Origin: Verrucomicrobiota bacterium | GTDB lineage: Bacteria > Verrucomicrobiota > Verrucomicrobiia > Limisphaerales > UBA11320 | Length of the DNA: 5,843 nucleotides | Direction: 5' to 3' | Assembly: GCA_016871475.1 (NCBI GenBank) | Contig: VHDG01000276.1 | Location: 1-5,843 of the forward strand | In this document: positions 1-5,784 of the stretch, piece after piece | How positions within the stretch are numbered: position 1 is the stretch's first letter | Layout of the letters: every line of letters starts with the position of its first letter | Program-made: the position numbers and the translations under genes | The notes under the pieces: model-generated | Databases searched by the model: none | The model's input: only the letters and a program-made list of their open reading frames with translations | Told to the model about the DNA's origin: nothing

Positions 1-393
1 AAAGCTATCCGCCAGATTTACAAACTCTCCATAATCATGATCCCATTTCCTCACTGCGCCTTCAGGCGTGATTCCAACCCAACTTCCTCCAAGGTCAACT
101 GACACAATGAGCCAGTTCGTCGTCTCAGGTATTTCCCACTTGCGAAACTTATTGGTGGCCTCAACCACAGAGAAAAGGTTTCCCATCGCCTTTGCTTTTC
201 GAAGACCGAAAATCTCGTACGGGCCAACCACCGCCCCACCATATAGTCGGAGAAACTCCTGATAGTCATCAGGAAACACCAAGCCGAGCAGCCTTGCTGC
301 AGAGTCGATCTCTTCTTGTGGAACTTCCTCAGCTCGACATCTCGGAAACTCAGCAAATTCTGACTCCAATGTCGCGATTGTGTCTGATCTCAT
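1..393 (-). CDS. SUKH (SMI1/KNR4) family immunity protein, 3' end cut by window edge
   Basis: Reading the minus strand from ATG at 393-391 gives 131 codons open to the left edge, so the C-terminus is missing, probably by a few tens of residues or less. The protein has the SMI1/KNR4 (SUKH) pattern: an N-terminal helix rich in E, then G37-LVFP-DDYQEFLRLYGG (residues 37-53), YEIFGL (59-64), a beta-strand region IVSVDLGG (96-103), VRKWDHD (114-120) and NLADSF (126-131). SUKH proteins are known to act as cytoplasmic immunity proteins that bind and neutralise nuclease toxins of contact-dependent and Rhs systems; no signal peptide is seen here, which fits. The ATG overlaps the TGA of the upstream Rhs-nuclease gene as ATGA, and a good Shine-Dalgarno sequence lies 5 nt before it, so the pair is probably translationally coupled. 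Neutralisation of this particular nuclease is inferred from position and family. Base composition appears more AT-rich than the genes on the right. Confidence 0.88.
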   Translation of the reverse strand, partial: MRSDTIATLESEFAEFPRCRAEEVPQEEIDSAARLLGLVFPDDYQEFLRLYGGAVVGPYEIFGLRKAKAMGNLFSVVEATNKFRKWEIPETTNWLIVSVDLGGSWVGITPEGAVRKWDHDYGEFVNLADSF

Positions 394-1619
394 AAAAGTC
401 CTTTACGGGCGAGTTCCTCTGCAGCCCGAGCCTTCCAATAGCGACGCTTCCAAGCGTCAAATTCAGGTCGAGCTCCTTGAATACCTACACCCTTCGTGTT
501 GCCGAGTGGATGTTGGTTCTTGTTGCCCGGATTCGAATGGAATTCCTGAGGAATTTCAACAATTGGCCCATTTGGATTCTGTTGATGATGGTGAAGGTAG
601 ATTGTTTGGCCGCTCTTCGTTTTCCCTGCGTTGCCAGTCTTGAGCATCTTGCGCAAATCCTCTTCATCCATATGCGACAGATCACGAACTGCGCGAACTT
701 CAAACTTCTCAAACTTTAGCCGCCCCTTCCCAATGTAACCTAGACCACTCTTGGCAGCCGTGATCGCAGTCCCACCAGCATCACTGACGATCTTCAATCC
801 CCCGTTCACCACTCTCCTTGTCAGCCGCTCTTGAGCAAATTCTGCCGCTTCTCGAAGCACCGCTTGGATATCCTCATCATCGATACCATCCTCAACTGCG
901 TGAAAAATCGACTGAATCGCGTTGAACCCATCTGCGAAAGTTTGAACCCGGTCGTAAGCGCTCCATGCTCTCAGACCGACCTGTACAGCCATCCGACCAA
1001 TGCCCGCGACAGAGGTCATCATGCCGGTTAAGTTGAACTCATGCCCAGTCGGATCCGTTCCGTTTACAGGATTCGCGTGAGCATAGAGGTACTTGTGCAG
1101 GCTGAGTGGGTCGTTCTCATGGCCTTCGAAGCTGTCCATCGTGATGAACCGACCGTCGTAGGGGCTGTAATACCGGGCCCTCAGATAATACAGCTTCAGA
1201 TCTGCATCCCATTGCTCTCCCGTGTAACGATAATGATTGCGTGTCGTCCCGATGCTCCCAGGCGGTGTCAGCGGAATCCCATAGGCGTCATAGGCATAGC
1301 TGTCTGCCAGCTGCCACGCCGTACCCGATCCTTGAATCAAAAACCGTGTCGATCCGAGTCCATCGTACCCGTAGTTCTCCGTCTCACCTTTCGGAATTCG
1401 ATCAGGAGAGCCATACGAGGCAGCGGTTGGACGTTCAAATTCCCGGCCCGGCATCTCCTTCGTCACGGAGGTGACCACGTCCATTTGGAGCCGACTCCTC
1501 TTCGTCTCGTCGATTGCGGAGGATGCGAGGATTTCCGGCCGCAGACCGGCCCAACTGGACAGGCTCAGCGGCCCGACCAGCAATACCCACAGAAAGAGAT
1601 GAAGCACGCGTGCGGACAT
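390..1619 (-). CDS. Short secreted Rhs protein with C-terminal LHH-type HNH/EndoVII nuclease toxin
   Basis: The reading frame is open from GTG at 1658 (422 aa). I prefer ATG at 1619 (409 aa) because it starts directly at a classical signal peptide: MSAR, a hydrophobic stretch VLHLFLWVLLVGPL, then SLSSWA with cleavage near WA/GL. Neither start has a clear Shine-Dalgarno. Numbering from the GTG: residues 95-205 are one Rhs-associated core, with YGYDGLGSTRFL, YAYDAYGIPL, YRYTGEQWD, YYLRARYYSPYDGRF, and NPVNGTDPTGH at its end. Residues 206-325 are a variable linker with helical segments. Residues about 326-412 are the toxin: LHHHQQNPNGPIVEIP (355-370), H374, H383 and FDAWKRRYWKARA (400-412), which match the LHH branch of HNH/Endonuclease VII nucleases, predicted DNases that use paired histidines and a metal. 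Full Rhs toxins commonly exceed 1000 aa; the repeat shell is absent here. The coupled SUKH gene downstream supports the toxin role. Delivery route and target cell are unknown. Confidence 0.88.
   Translation of the reverse strand: MSARVLHLFLWVLLVGPLSLSSWAGLRPEILASSAIDETKRSRLQMDVVTSVTKEMPGREFERPTAASYGSPDRIPKGETENYGYDGLGSTRFLIQGSGTAWQLADSYAYDAYGIPLTPPGSIGTTRNHYRYTGEQWDADLKLYYLRARYYSPYDGRFITMDSFEGHENDPLSLHKYLYAHANPVNGTDPTGHEFNLTGMMTSVAGIGRMAVQVGLRAWSAYDRVQTFADGFNAIQSIFHAVEDGIDDEDIQAVLREAAEFAQERLTRRVVNGGLKIVSDAGGTAITAAKSGLGYIGKGRLKFEKFEVRAVRDLSHMDEEDLRKMLKTGNAGKTKSGQTIYLHHHQQNPNGPIVEIPQEFHSNPGNKNQHPLGNTKGVGIQGARPEFDAWKRRYWKARAAEELARKGLL
399..404 (-). promoter_or_regulatory. Shine-Dalgarno sequence of the SUKH immunity gene
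   Basis: On the minus strand the sequence before the ATG at 393 reads AAAGGA-CTTTT-ATG, a strong purine-rich ribosome binding site with a 5-nt spacer. It lies inside the last codons of the toxin gene (K-G-L-L-stop). It supports this start for the immunity gene and would allow ribosomes finishing the toxin to reinitiate. The other gene starts in the window lack a comparable site. Confidence 0.7.
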
Positions 1620-1793
1620 CGGCAAGGACGCGCGGAATCTAAGCGAGACATCAGGCACTCTCGAGAAGAAAGAGGCTGCAGCAAGACAGGGGTGGGTTTA
1701 TCCGCAGATTGTTCAGATTTCGCAGATTGAAGGCAGAGAAGAAGACAGAGGAAACGGCGGAGAAAGCTTGTGAGAATCATTTGTTCTTCAGAT

Positions 1794-1810
1794 GCCGCCT
1801 TCTATGCGGC
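1794..1810. repeat. Small hairpin inside the inverted-repeat spacer
   Basis: GCCGC at 1794-1798 is complementary to GCGGC at 1806-1810 with a 7-nt loop. It is not followed by a T-run on either strand at the right place, so it is not a good rho-independent terminator. It may simply be part of the repeat element around it. Confidence 0.4.
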
Positions 1811-1837
1811 GACCGAGAGCAGGCAAAGTCTCTTGCT

Positions 1838-1866
1838 GGCAAAAAGATGGACGGCAAAAAAATGGA
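1838..1866. repeat. Tandem duplication, 15-bp period
   Basis: ggcaaaaagatgga (1838-1851) and ggcaaaaaaatgga (1853-1866) differ at one of 14 positions and are separated by a single c. The duplication lies in the spacer of the large inverted repeat and has no evident coding meaning. Confidence 0.7.
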
Positions 1867-1992
1867 AACTCCTGGTCTTTTGCCAACCAACTCAGCACCT
1901 GAATGTCTTCTTCCCAATCTGTGAAATCTGCGAAATCTGCGGATAACCGTCCCGGCCTTTGTCTTCTCTGCGAATCAGCGATGCGCACGGTT

Positions 1993-2030
1993 GAACCCAA
2001 CGGTGTCTTCGCAGGGCTTGCGCTGGGTTC
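1993..2030. repeat. Imperfect hairpin upstream of the ceramidase-like gene
   Basis: gaacccaacg (1993-2002) pairs with cgctgggttc (2021-2030) at 9 of 10 positions, leaving an 18-nt loop. It lies about 100 bp before the preferred start of the ceramidase-like gene and could be an operator, a leader structure or part of the neighbouring repeats. It lacks a T-tract, so a terminator is unlikely. Confidence 0.4.
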
Positions 2031-2131
2031 ACCGTCCACGATAACAACGGGTCGTGCAAACGCATCGCCCAAAAGCGTCAACGTTCAACCCCCAGCTTTC
2101 CCCCTGCCCCGGGCCCCTCACATCCAACATC

Positions 2132-3505
2132 GTGTCCGGGTTACGCGTGGTGCTTTTCCATCTGCTCATCGTTTCTCTGGGTGTCTCCGCTGAGTTGAAA
2201 CCGGAATCCTGGCAGGCCGGGATTGCGAAAGCCCGCATCACCCCCCAAGAGAGCATGTGGCTCAGCGGATACGGTTCCCGCGACAAGCCCTCGGAAGGGG
2301 TTCGGACCGAGCTCTGGGCCAAGGCGCTGGCGCTTGCCTCCACCAACGGTGTCCGGGGTATTGTCGTCACCCTGGATCTCGTGGGCGTGGATCGATCGCT
2401 CTCTCAATCCATTCGCACGGCCCTTGAAAAAGCCACTGCTGTGCCCGCCCAGCACATCAGCCTTCTTTGCTCGCATACTCACACTGGACCCGTGACAGGC
2501 CGAAACCTGGGTGCGATGTATTTTTTTGGAGCCGAGCAGGCTGCCAAAGTCAGCGCCTATGAACCCTGGCTCACGACCCAGGTGGTTGCCGCTTGCAAAG
2601 AGGCGGTGGCTGCAATGTCTCCAGCCAAGCTTTCATACGCTGTCGGGCACGCAACGTTCGGAGTGAACCGCAGAAACAATCCTGAACCCCTGGTCGAAGC
2701 ACGACGGGCGGGTGGAACCCTGGCAGGGCCGGTGGACTACGAAGTTCCCGTCCTGCGTATCTCGGATGCTGAAGCAGGGATCAAGGGGATCGTGTTCGGA
2801 TATGCATGTCACGCGACAGTCCTCGCAGATTTTCAATTCTCAGGAGACTATCCCGGGTTCGCCCAACTGGAACTCGAACGCCGCTTTCCGGGAATCGTGT
2901 CCATGTTCGCGGCAGGATGCGGAGCCGATATCAATCCGTTGCCACGTCGCACTCCTGAGCTTGCGCGTCGCTATGGTGCCCTGCTTGCCGACGCCACTGA
3001 AGCCGCGCTTCAGGGTGTGCTCACTCCCATTCCCCCGAGTTTGCGAATCGATGCTCGGACGATTGATCTGCCTTTCGAATCCGTTCCCACTCGTGGCGAA
3101 CTCGAGGAAAGATCTCGTTCCACCGACAAATACCAGGCCGCCAACGCACGCTGGCTCCTGGCACAATTGGCCGAACAGAAAACTCTGCCCCGCACCTACC
3201 CCTACCCCATTTCCGTGTGGCATCTCGGAGATTCTCTTCCATGGATTTGCCTCGGTGGAGAAGTCACGGTGGAGTATTCGCTCAAGCTGAAGGCCGCACT
3301 GGGCCGCCCCCTCTGGGTATCCAGTTATGCCCACGATGTGATGGCCTATATTCCATCACAAAAGGTCTGGGACGAAGGCGGCTATGAAGGGGCCGCCGCC
3401 ATGGTTTACTACGGACTGCCCAGCCGCTGGGCTCGGGGCGTGGAATCCCTAATCCTTGGCTCAGTCCAGAACACTGTCGGAATTTCCCAATCCACCCCCA
3501 AATGA
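2132..3505 (+). CDS. Secreted neutral/alkaline ceramidase-like (non-lysosomal ceramidase N-terminal domain) hydrolase
   Basis: The frame is open from GTG at 2054 (483 aa). I prefer GTG at 2132 (457 aa) because it begins a compact signal peptide, MSGLRVVLFHLLIVSLGVSA, with likely cleavage before ELKPESW; the 26 extra upstream residues are proline-rich and leader-like. Numbering from 2054, the family pattern is: AGIAKARITP (55-64), WLSGYGSR (69-76), SHTHTGP (140-146), the region around GVNRRNNP (203-210), GYACHATVL (249-257), GCGADINP (288-295), LGGEVTVEY (400-408) and SYAHDVMAYIPS (424-435). In characterised neutral ceramidases a zinc is held by two His, a Glu and a Tyr; likely equivalents are His141 or His143, His253, Glu403 and Tyr425 or Tyr432. 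Those enzymes hydrolyse the amide of N-acyl sphingosine. At about 437 mature residues this one lacks the C-terminal immunoglobulin-like domain, so the true substrate is open. It overlaps the next gene by 4 bp (ATGA). Confidence 0.85.
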   Translation: MSGLRVVLFHLLIVSLGVSAELKPESWQAGIAKARITPQESMWLSGYGSRDKPSEGVRTELWAKALALASTNGVRGIVVTLDLVGVDRSLSQSIRTALEKATAVPAQHISLLCSHTHTGPVTGRNLGAMYFFGAEQAAKVSAYEPWLTTQVVAACKEAVAAMSPAKLSYAVGHATFGVNRRNNPEPLVEARRAGGTLAGPVDYEVPVLRISDAEAGIKGIVFGYACHATVLADFQFSGDYPGFAQLELERRFPGIVSMFAAGCGADINPLPRRTPELARRYGALLADATEAALQGVLTPIPPSLRIDARTIDLPFESVPTRGELEERSRSTDKYQAANARWLLAQLAEQKTLPRTYPYPISVWHLGDSLPWICLGGEVTVEYSLKLKAALGRPLWVSSYAHDVMAYIPSQKVWDEGGYEGAAAMVYYGLPSRWARGVESLILGSVQNTVGISQSTPK

Positions 3506-4578
3506 AAACTAAAGCCAAACCCCTCAAGCAGATCCTGTCTGTCCTCACATGCCTGCTGCTCGCGGCATGCCTTCGATCGTCCGCCGCGACTTCCAACGGA
3601 AGCCTGGAGATTTACTGGATCGATTCGGAAGGCGGTGGATCCACGCTGATTGTTACTCCGGCCGGGGAGTCCATTCTGATCGATTCTGGGAACCCGGGAG
3701 GCAGAGACTCCAAACGGATTTTCGACACGGCCAGCGGCATGGCAGGTCTGAAGCAAATTGATCACCTCATCACCACTCATCTGCACATCGACCATTTCGG
3801 CGGAGCAGCAGAGCTGCACCGACTCATGCCCATTCGACGGATCTGGGACAACGGGATTCCGGCAACGGATCCCGATGGGAACAAGGCCGACACCCGCTGG
3901 CCTCTGCTGATCCGTCCCTATCGCGATATCGATGCCAAGCGCGACCTGGTCAACCCAGGGGTCACCCTGCCGTTGGCTCCTGCAAAAGGTTCGATTCCCC
4001 TGGAACTACGCTGCCTCATGACCCGGAAACAGGCAGTCGCAGCCCCCCAGGACGCAAGACCTGGAACGTGTGAGAGTCCCGTTCGCAAAGCCGTGGATAA
4101 CTCGGACAACGCGAATAGCAGCGTGTGGCTGCTTCGTTTCGGCGCGTTCCGATTTTTTGATGCTGGAGACCTGACCTGGAACACGGAGGAGACCCTGGTT
4201 TGTCCCGTTCAGATTCCAGGTAAAGTGGATGTCTATCAGGTCAATCACCATGGCCTCGATGTGAGCAACAACCCGTTGCTGGTCCGAAGTCTGGACCCAT
4301 CCGTAGCAGTGATGAACAACGGTCCCCGCAAAGGCACAGCCGGGCCGGTATTCGAAGCGCTGAGGTCCACTCCCTCGTTGAAGAACATTTTCCAGGTTCA
4401 CAAGAACGTGCGGAACGATTCTACAAACAACACGCCGGACGAGTTCATTGCGAATCTTGAGGAGAAATGCGCAGTTCATCCCATCAGACTTTCAGTCAGT
4501 GCGGACGGTGAGCGCTATACAGTTTCCATCCCGGCTTCGGGCAGGAGCTGGGAATTCCGATCCCGCAACGGTCACTAG
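3502..4578 (+). CDS. ComEC/Rec2-type metallo-beta-lactamase-fold hydrolase with lipoprotein-like signal
   Basis: This 358-aa protein begins at ATG 3502, inside the stop of the ceramidase-like gene (ATGA), with no Shine-Dalgarno, so translation probably depends on coupling. The N-terminus MKTKAKPLKQ-ILSVLTCLLLAAC has a basic start, a hydrophobic core and a lipobox LAAC with Cys23 as possible lipidation site; ordinary cleavage after SSA or SSAA (26-29) is the alternative. The metallo-beta-lactamase fold follows: STLIVTPAGESILIDSG (47-63), the metal motif THLHIDHFGG (92-101; His93, His95, Asp97, His98), NSSVWLLRFGAFRFFDAGDL (205-224, metal-bridging Asp likely 223) and VNHHG (247-251). This layout is that of the stand-alone ComEC-like branch rather than beta-lactamases. 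The catalytic residues are intact, so it is probably an active Zn hydrolase in the periplasm or on a membrane; the substrate is unknown. Pairing with an amidase-like neighbour suggests a shared lipid or phosphoester pathway, which is inference. Confidence 0.85.
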   Translation: MKTKAKPLKQILSVLTCLLLAACLRSSAATSNGSLEIYWIDSEGGGSTLIVTPAGESILIDSGNPGGRDSKRIFDTASGMAGLKQIDHLITTHLHIDHFGGAAELHRLMPIRRIWDNGIPATDPDGNKADTRWPLLIRPYRDIDAKRDLVNPGVTLPLAPAKGSIPLELRCLMTRKQAVAAPQDARPGTCESPVRKAVDNSDNANSSVWLLRFGAFRFFDAGDLTWNTEETLVCPVQIPGKVDVYQVNHHGLDVSNNPLLVRSLDPSVAVMNNGPRKGTAGPVFEALRSTPSLKNIFQVHKNVRNDSTNNTPDEFIANLEEKCAVHPIRLSVSADGERYTVSIPASGRSWEFRSRNGH

Positions 4579-4602
4579 AAAATCCACACACAGCCAGTCC
4601 CA

Positions 4603-5781
4603 ATGCCCCTGATGAAATATCTTCTGGCTACAGCAGCCGCCAGCGCGACGGTCTTCACCCTCTTGAAGTGGAGGACCGAACGAAGAGCCAGAATCCGCGA
4701 GATCGAGAATCTGCAAAAGACCATCGACTCACTCACAGAGCAGGCCCGTTTGAAGGCGGAGCAGGAGATTGCCCGGCAAAAGGCCATCTTCGACAGCATG
4801 ATGGAGGGGGTTGCCATCCTGGACAGCCAGGGGCGTATTCAGTCCACAAATCTGGCGTTCAGAAGATTCCTGATGGCGACCGAGGATCCAGCCGGGAAGA
4901 CTTTGGCGGAGGCCTTCCCCATGTCGGCGATGGCAGAGTTGGTAGGCAGACTTCAGCGCGACGGCATGGTGTTTGGTCTGGAACTCAGTTTACCCGGTCC
5001 ACCCGTTCGAATGTTGCAGGCAAACGCCAACCGTTTGTCAGGAGACCAAGGCAACCTTCTGGTGCTTCATGATCAAACTCGACTGAGGGAGATGGAACGC
5101 ACTCGGCGGGATTTTGTAGCCAACGTAAGCCATGAACTCCGCACTCCCATTTCGCTCATCAAGGGGTTCGTAGAGACTTTGCAGGCAGGAGCGATTGAAA
5201 ACCCTTCCGATGCACGCCGATTCCTTCAAACCATTGAACGGCACACCAATCGACTGACCTATCTCATCGAGGATCTCCTGACGCTATCGAGGCTGGAGAG
5301 CGGTAACGCCTCCATGAACCTGAAACATTTCCCGATTCACTCCGCGGCTGCATACGCGGTCGAGAGCCTCGAGAGCCGGGCCGCGGAGCGGAAGGTCACC
5401 CTGGAAAACCAGATCGAAGGAGGGATGGAGGTGATGGCGGACCCAGAGCGTATCGAGCAGGTGTTCTCCAACCTTGTTGAAAACGCGATCAAGTATGGAA
5501 AGGAGGGAGGCGTTGTGAAGATCGGAGCAAAACGACTACCGGCGGGCGGCGTGGAATGCTGGGTAGAAGACGACGGCATGGGCATCCCGGAGGACGCCAG
5601 ACATCGGGTATTCGAACGTTTCTATCGCGTGGATCGTGCGCGGGCGCGTGACACCGGAGGCACAGGCCTGGGTCTCTCGATCGTGAAACACATCGTGCAG
5701 GCTCACGGGGGCGAAGCCTGGGTCGAAAGCGTCATGGAGAAAGGCACCACCTTCCACTTCACGCTGCCTCCCAGCGACTGA
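4603..5781 (+). CDS. PhoR-like membrane sensor histidine kinase with PAS domain
   Basis: This 392-aa protein starts at ATG 4603, 24 bp after the previous stop; a second ATG at 4612 is an alternative, and no Shine-Dalgarno is visible. Order of parts: one membrane segment (about 5-21, YLLATAAASATVFTLL), a charged coiled-coil stretch (24-62), a PAS domain (about 63-157, beginning IFDSMMEGVAILDSQGRI), the HisKA dimerisation domain with the phosphoacceptor His177 in VSHELRTP, and the ATPase domain with N-box NLVENAIKYG (290-299), G1 DDGMGIP (323-329), F-box FERFY (337-341) and G2 GGTGLGLSIV (352-361). All catalytic boxes are intact, so it should autophosphorylate. The layout matches PhoR-type kinases of the phosphate response, which have no large periplasmic sensor; the PAS domain or a membrane partner probably senses the signal. 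No response regulator is in the window, so assignment to phosphate control is uncertain. Confidence 0.9.
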   Translation: MPLMKYLLATAAASATVFTLLKWRTERRARIREIENLQKTIDSLTEQARLKAEQEIARQKAIFDSMMEGVAILDSQGRIQSTNLAFRRFLMATEDPAGKTLAEAFPMSAMAELVGRLQRDGMVFGLELSLPGPPVRMLQANANRLSGDQGNLLVLHDQTRLREMERTRRDFVANVSHELRTPISLIKGFVETLQAGAIENPSDARRFLQTIERHTNRLTYLIEDLLTLSRLESGNASMNLKHFPIHSAAAYAVESLESRAAERKVTLENQIEGGMEVMADPERIEQVFSNLVENAIKYGKEGGVVKIGAKRLPAGGVECWVEDDGMGIPEDARHRVFERFYRVDRARARDTGGTGLGLSIVKHIVQAHGGEAWVESVMEKGTTFHFTLPPSD

Positions 5782-5784
5782 TGA

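Larger units (their letters stand above)
1698..1946. repeat. Long inverted repeat with 9-bp sub-periodicity (arms 1698-1728 and 1916-1946)
   Basis: The left arm pairs with the right arm at 27 of 31 positions; the outer 13 bp (1698-1710, ttatccgcagatt, against 1934-1946) are perfect. The arms are separated by 187 bp. Each arm is itself built of about three 9-bp units of the form ctgcgaaat / ttcgcagat. A second repeat motif, gcagagaagaagacagagg, follows the left arm at 1732-1750; a related motif, gcagagaagacaaaggccg on the minus strand, lies at 1953-1971 outside the right arm. Such units resemble intergenic dispersed repeats I associate with Verrucomicrobia and neighbouring phyla; copy number in this genome cannot be seen from one window. 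Confidence 0.75.
1659..2131. other. Repeat-rich intergenic region between divergent genes, no gene found
   Basis: About 470 bp separates the toxin gene (leftward) from the ceramidase-like gene (rightward), so promoters for both should lie here, but I could not pick convincing -35/-10 boxes. The open frames crossing it translate to low-complexity peptides derived from the repeats and resemble no family. It contains the inverted repeat, tandem duplication and hairpins listed separately. The stretch 2060-2120 is rich in C-runs and is formally in frame with the ceramidase-like gene, but reads like untranslated leader. Confidence 0.6.

Noticed and set aside
51..356. Minus-strand 101-aa open frame inside the immunity gene
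   Set aside because: It is an out-of-frame shadow; the frame starting at 393 on the same strand gives a clear SUKH protein and has a ribosome binding site.
1041..1730. Plus-strand 229-aa open frame opposite the Rhs gene
   Set aside because: It is antisense to a recognisable Rhs core, is rich in Arg/Ser/Pro, and shows no domain.
1565..1780. Minus-strand 71-aa frame with a signal-like start (MILTSFLRRFLCLLLCLQ)
   Set aside because: Its sequence is generated by the repeat motifs and it runs out of frame into the Rhs signal region; the hydrophobic start is probably a by-product of the gaagacagag-type repeat.
1698..1946. CRISPR array or insertion sequence
   Set aside because: There are only two inverted arms with 9-bp sub-repeats, no regular repeat-spacer pattern, no transposase frame and no terminal direct duplications that I can see.
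1788..2081. Minus-strand 97-aa frame and overlapping plus-strand 1903-2193 frame
   Set aside because: Both cross the inverted repeat, whose 9-bp period keeps frames open; the peptides (SADFADF, KSAKSAD) are low complexity and match no family.
2840..3334. Minus-strand 164-aa frame
   Set aside because: Shadow of the ceramidase-like gene, whose motifs are continuous on the plus strand through this interval.
4006..4479. Minus-strand 157-aa frame
   Set aside because: Antisense to the metallo-beta-lactamase-fold gene, which is intact here.
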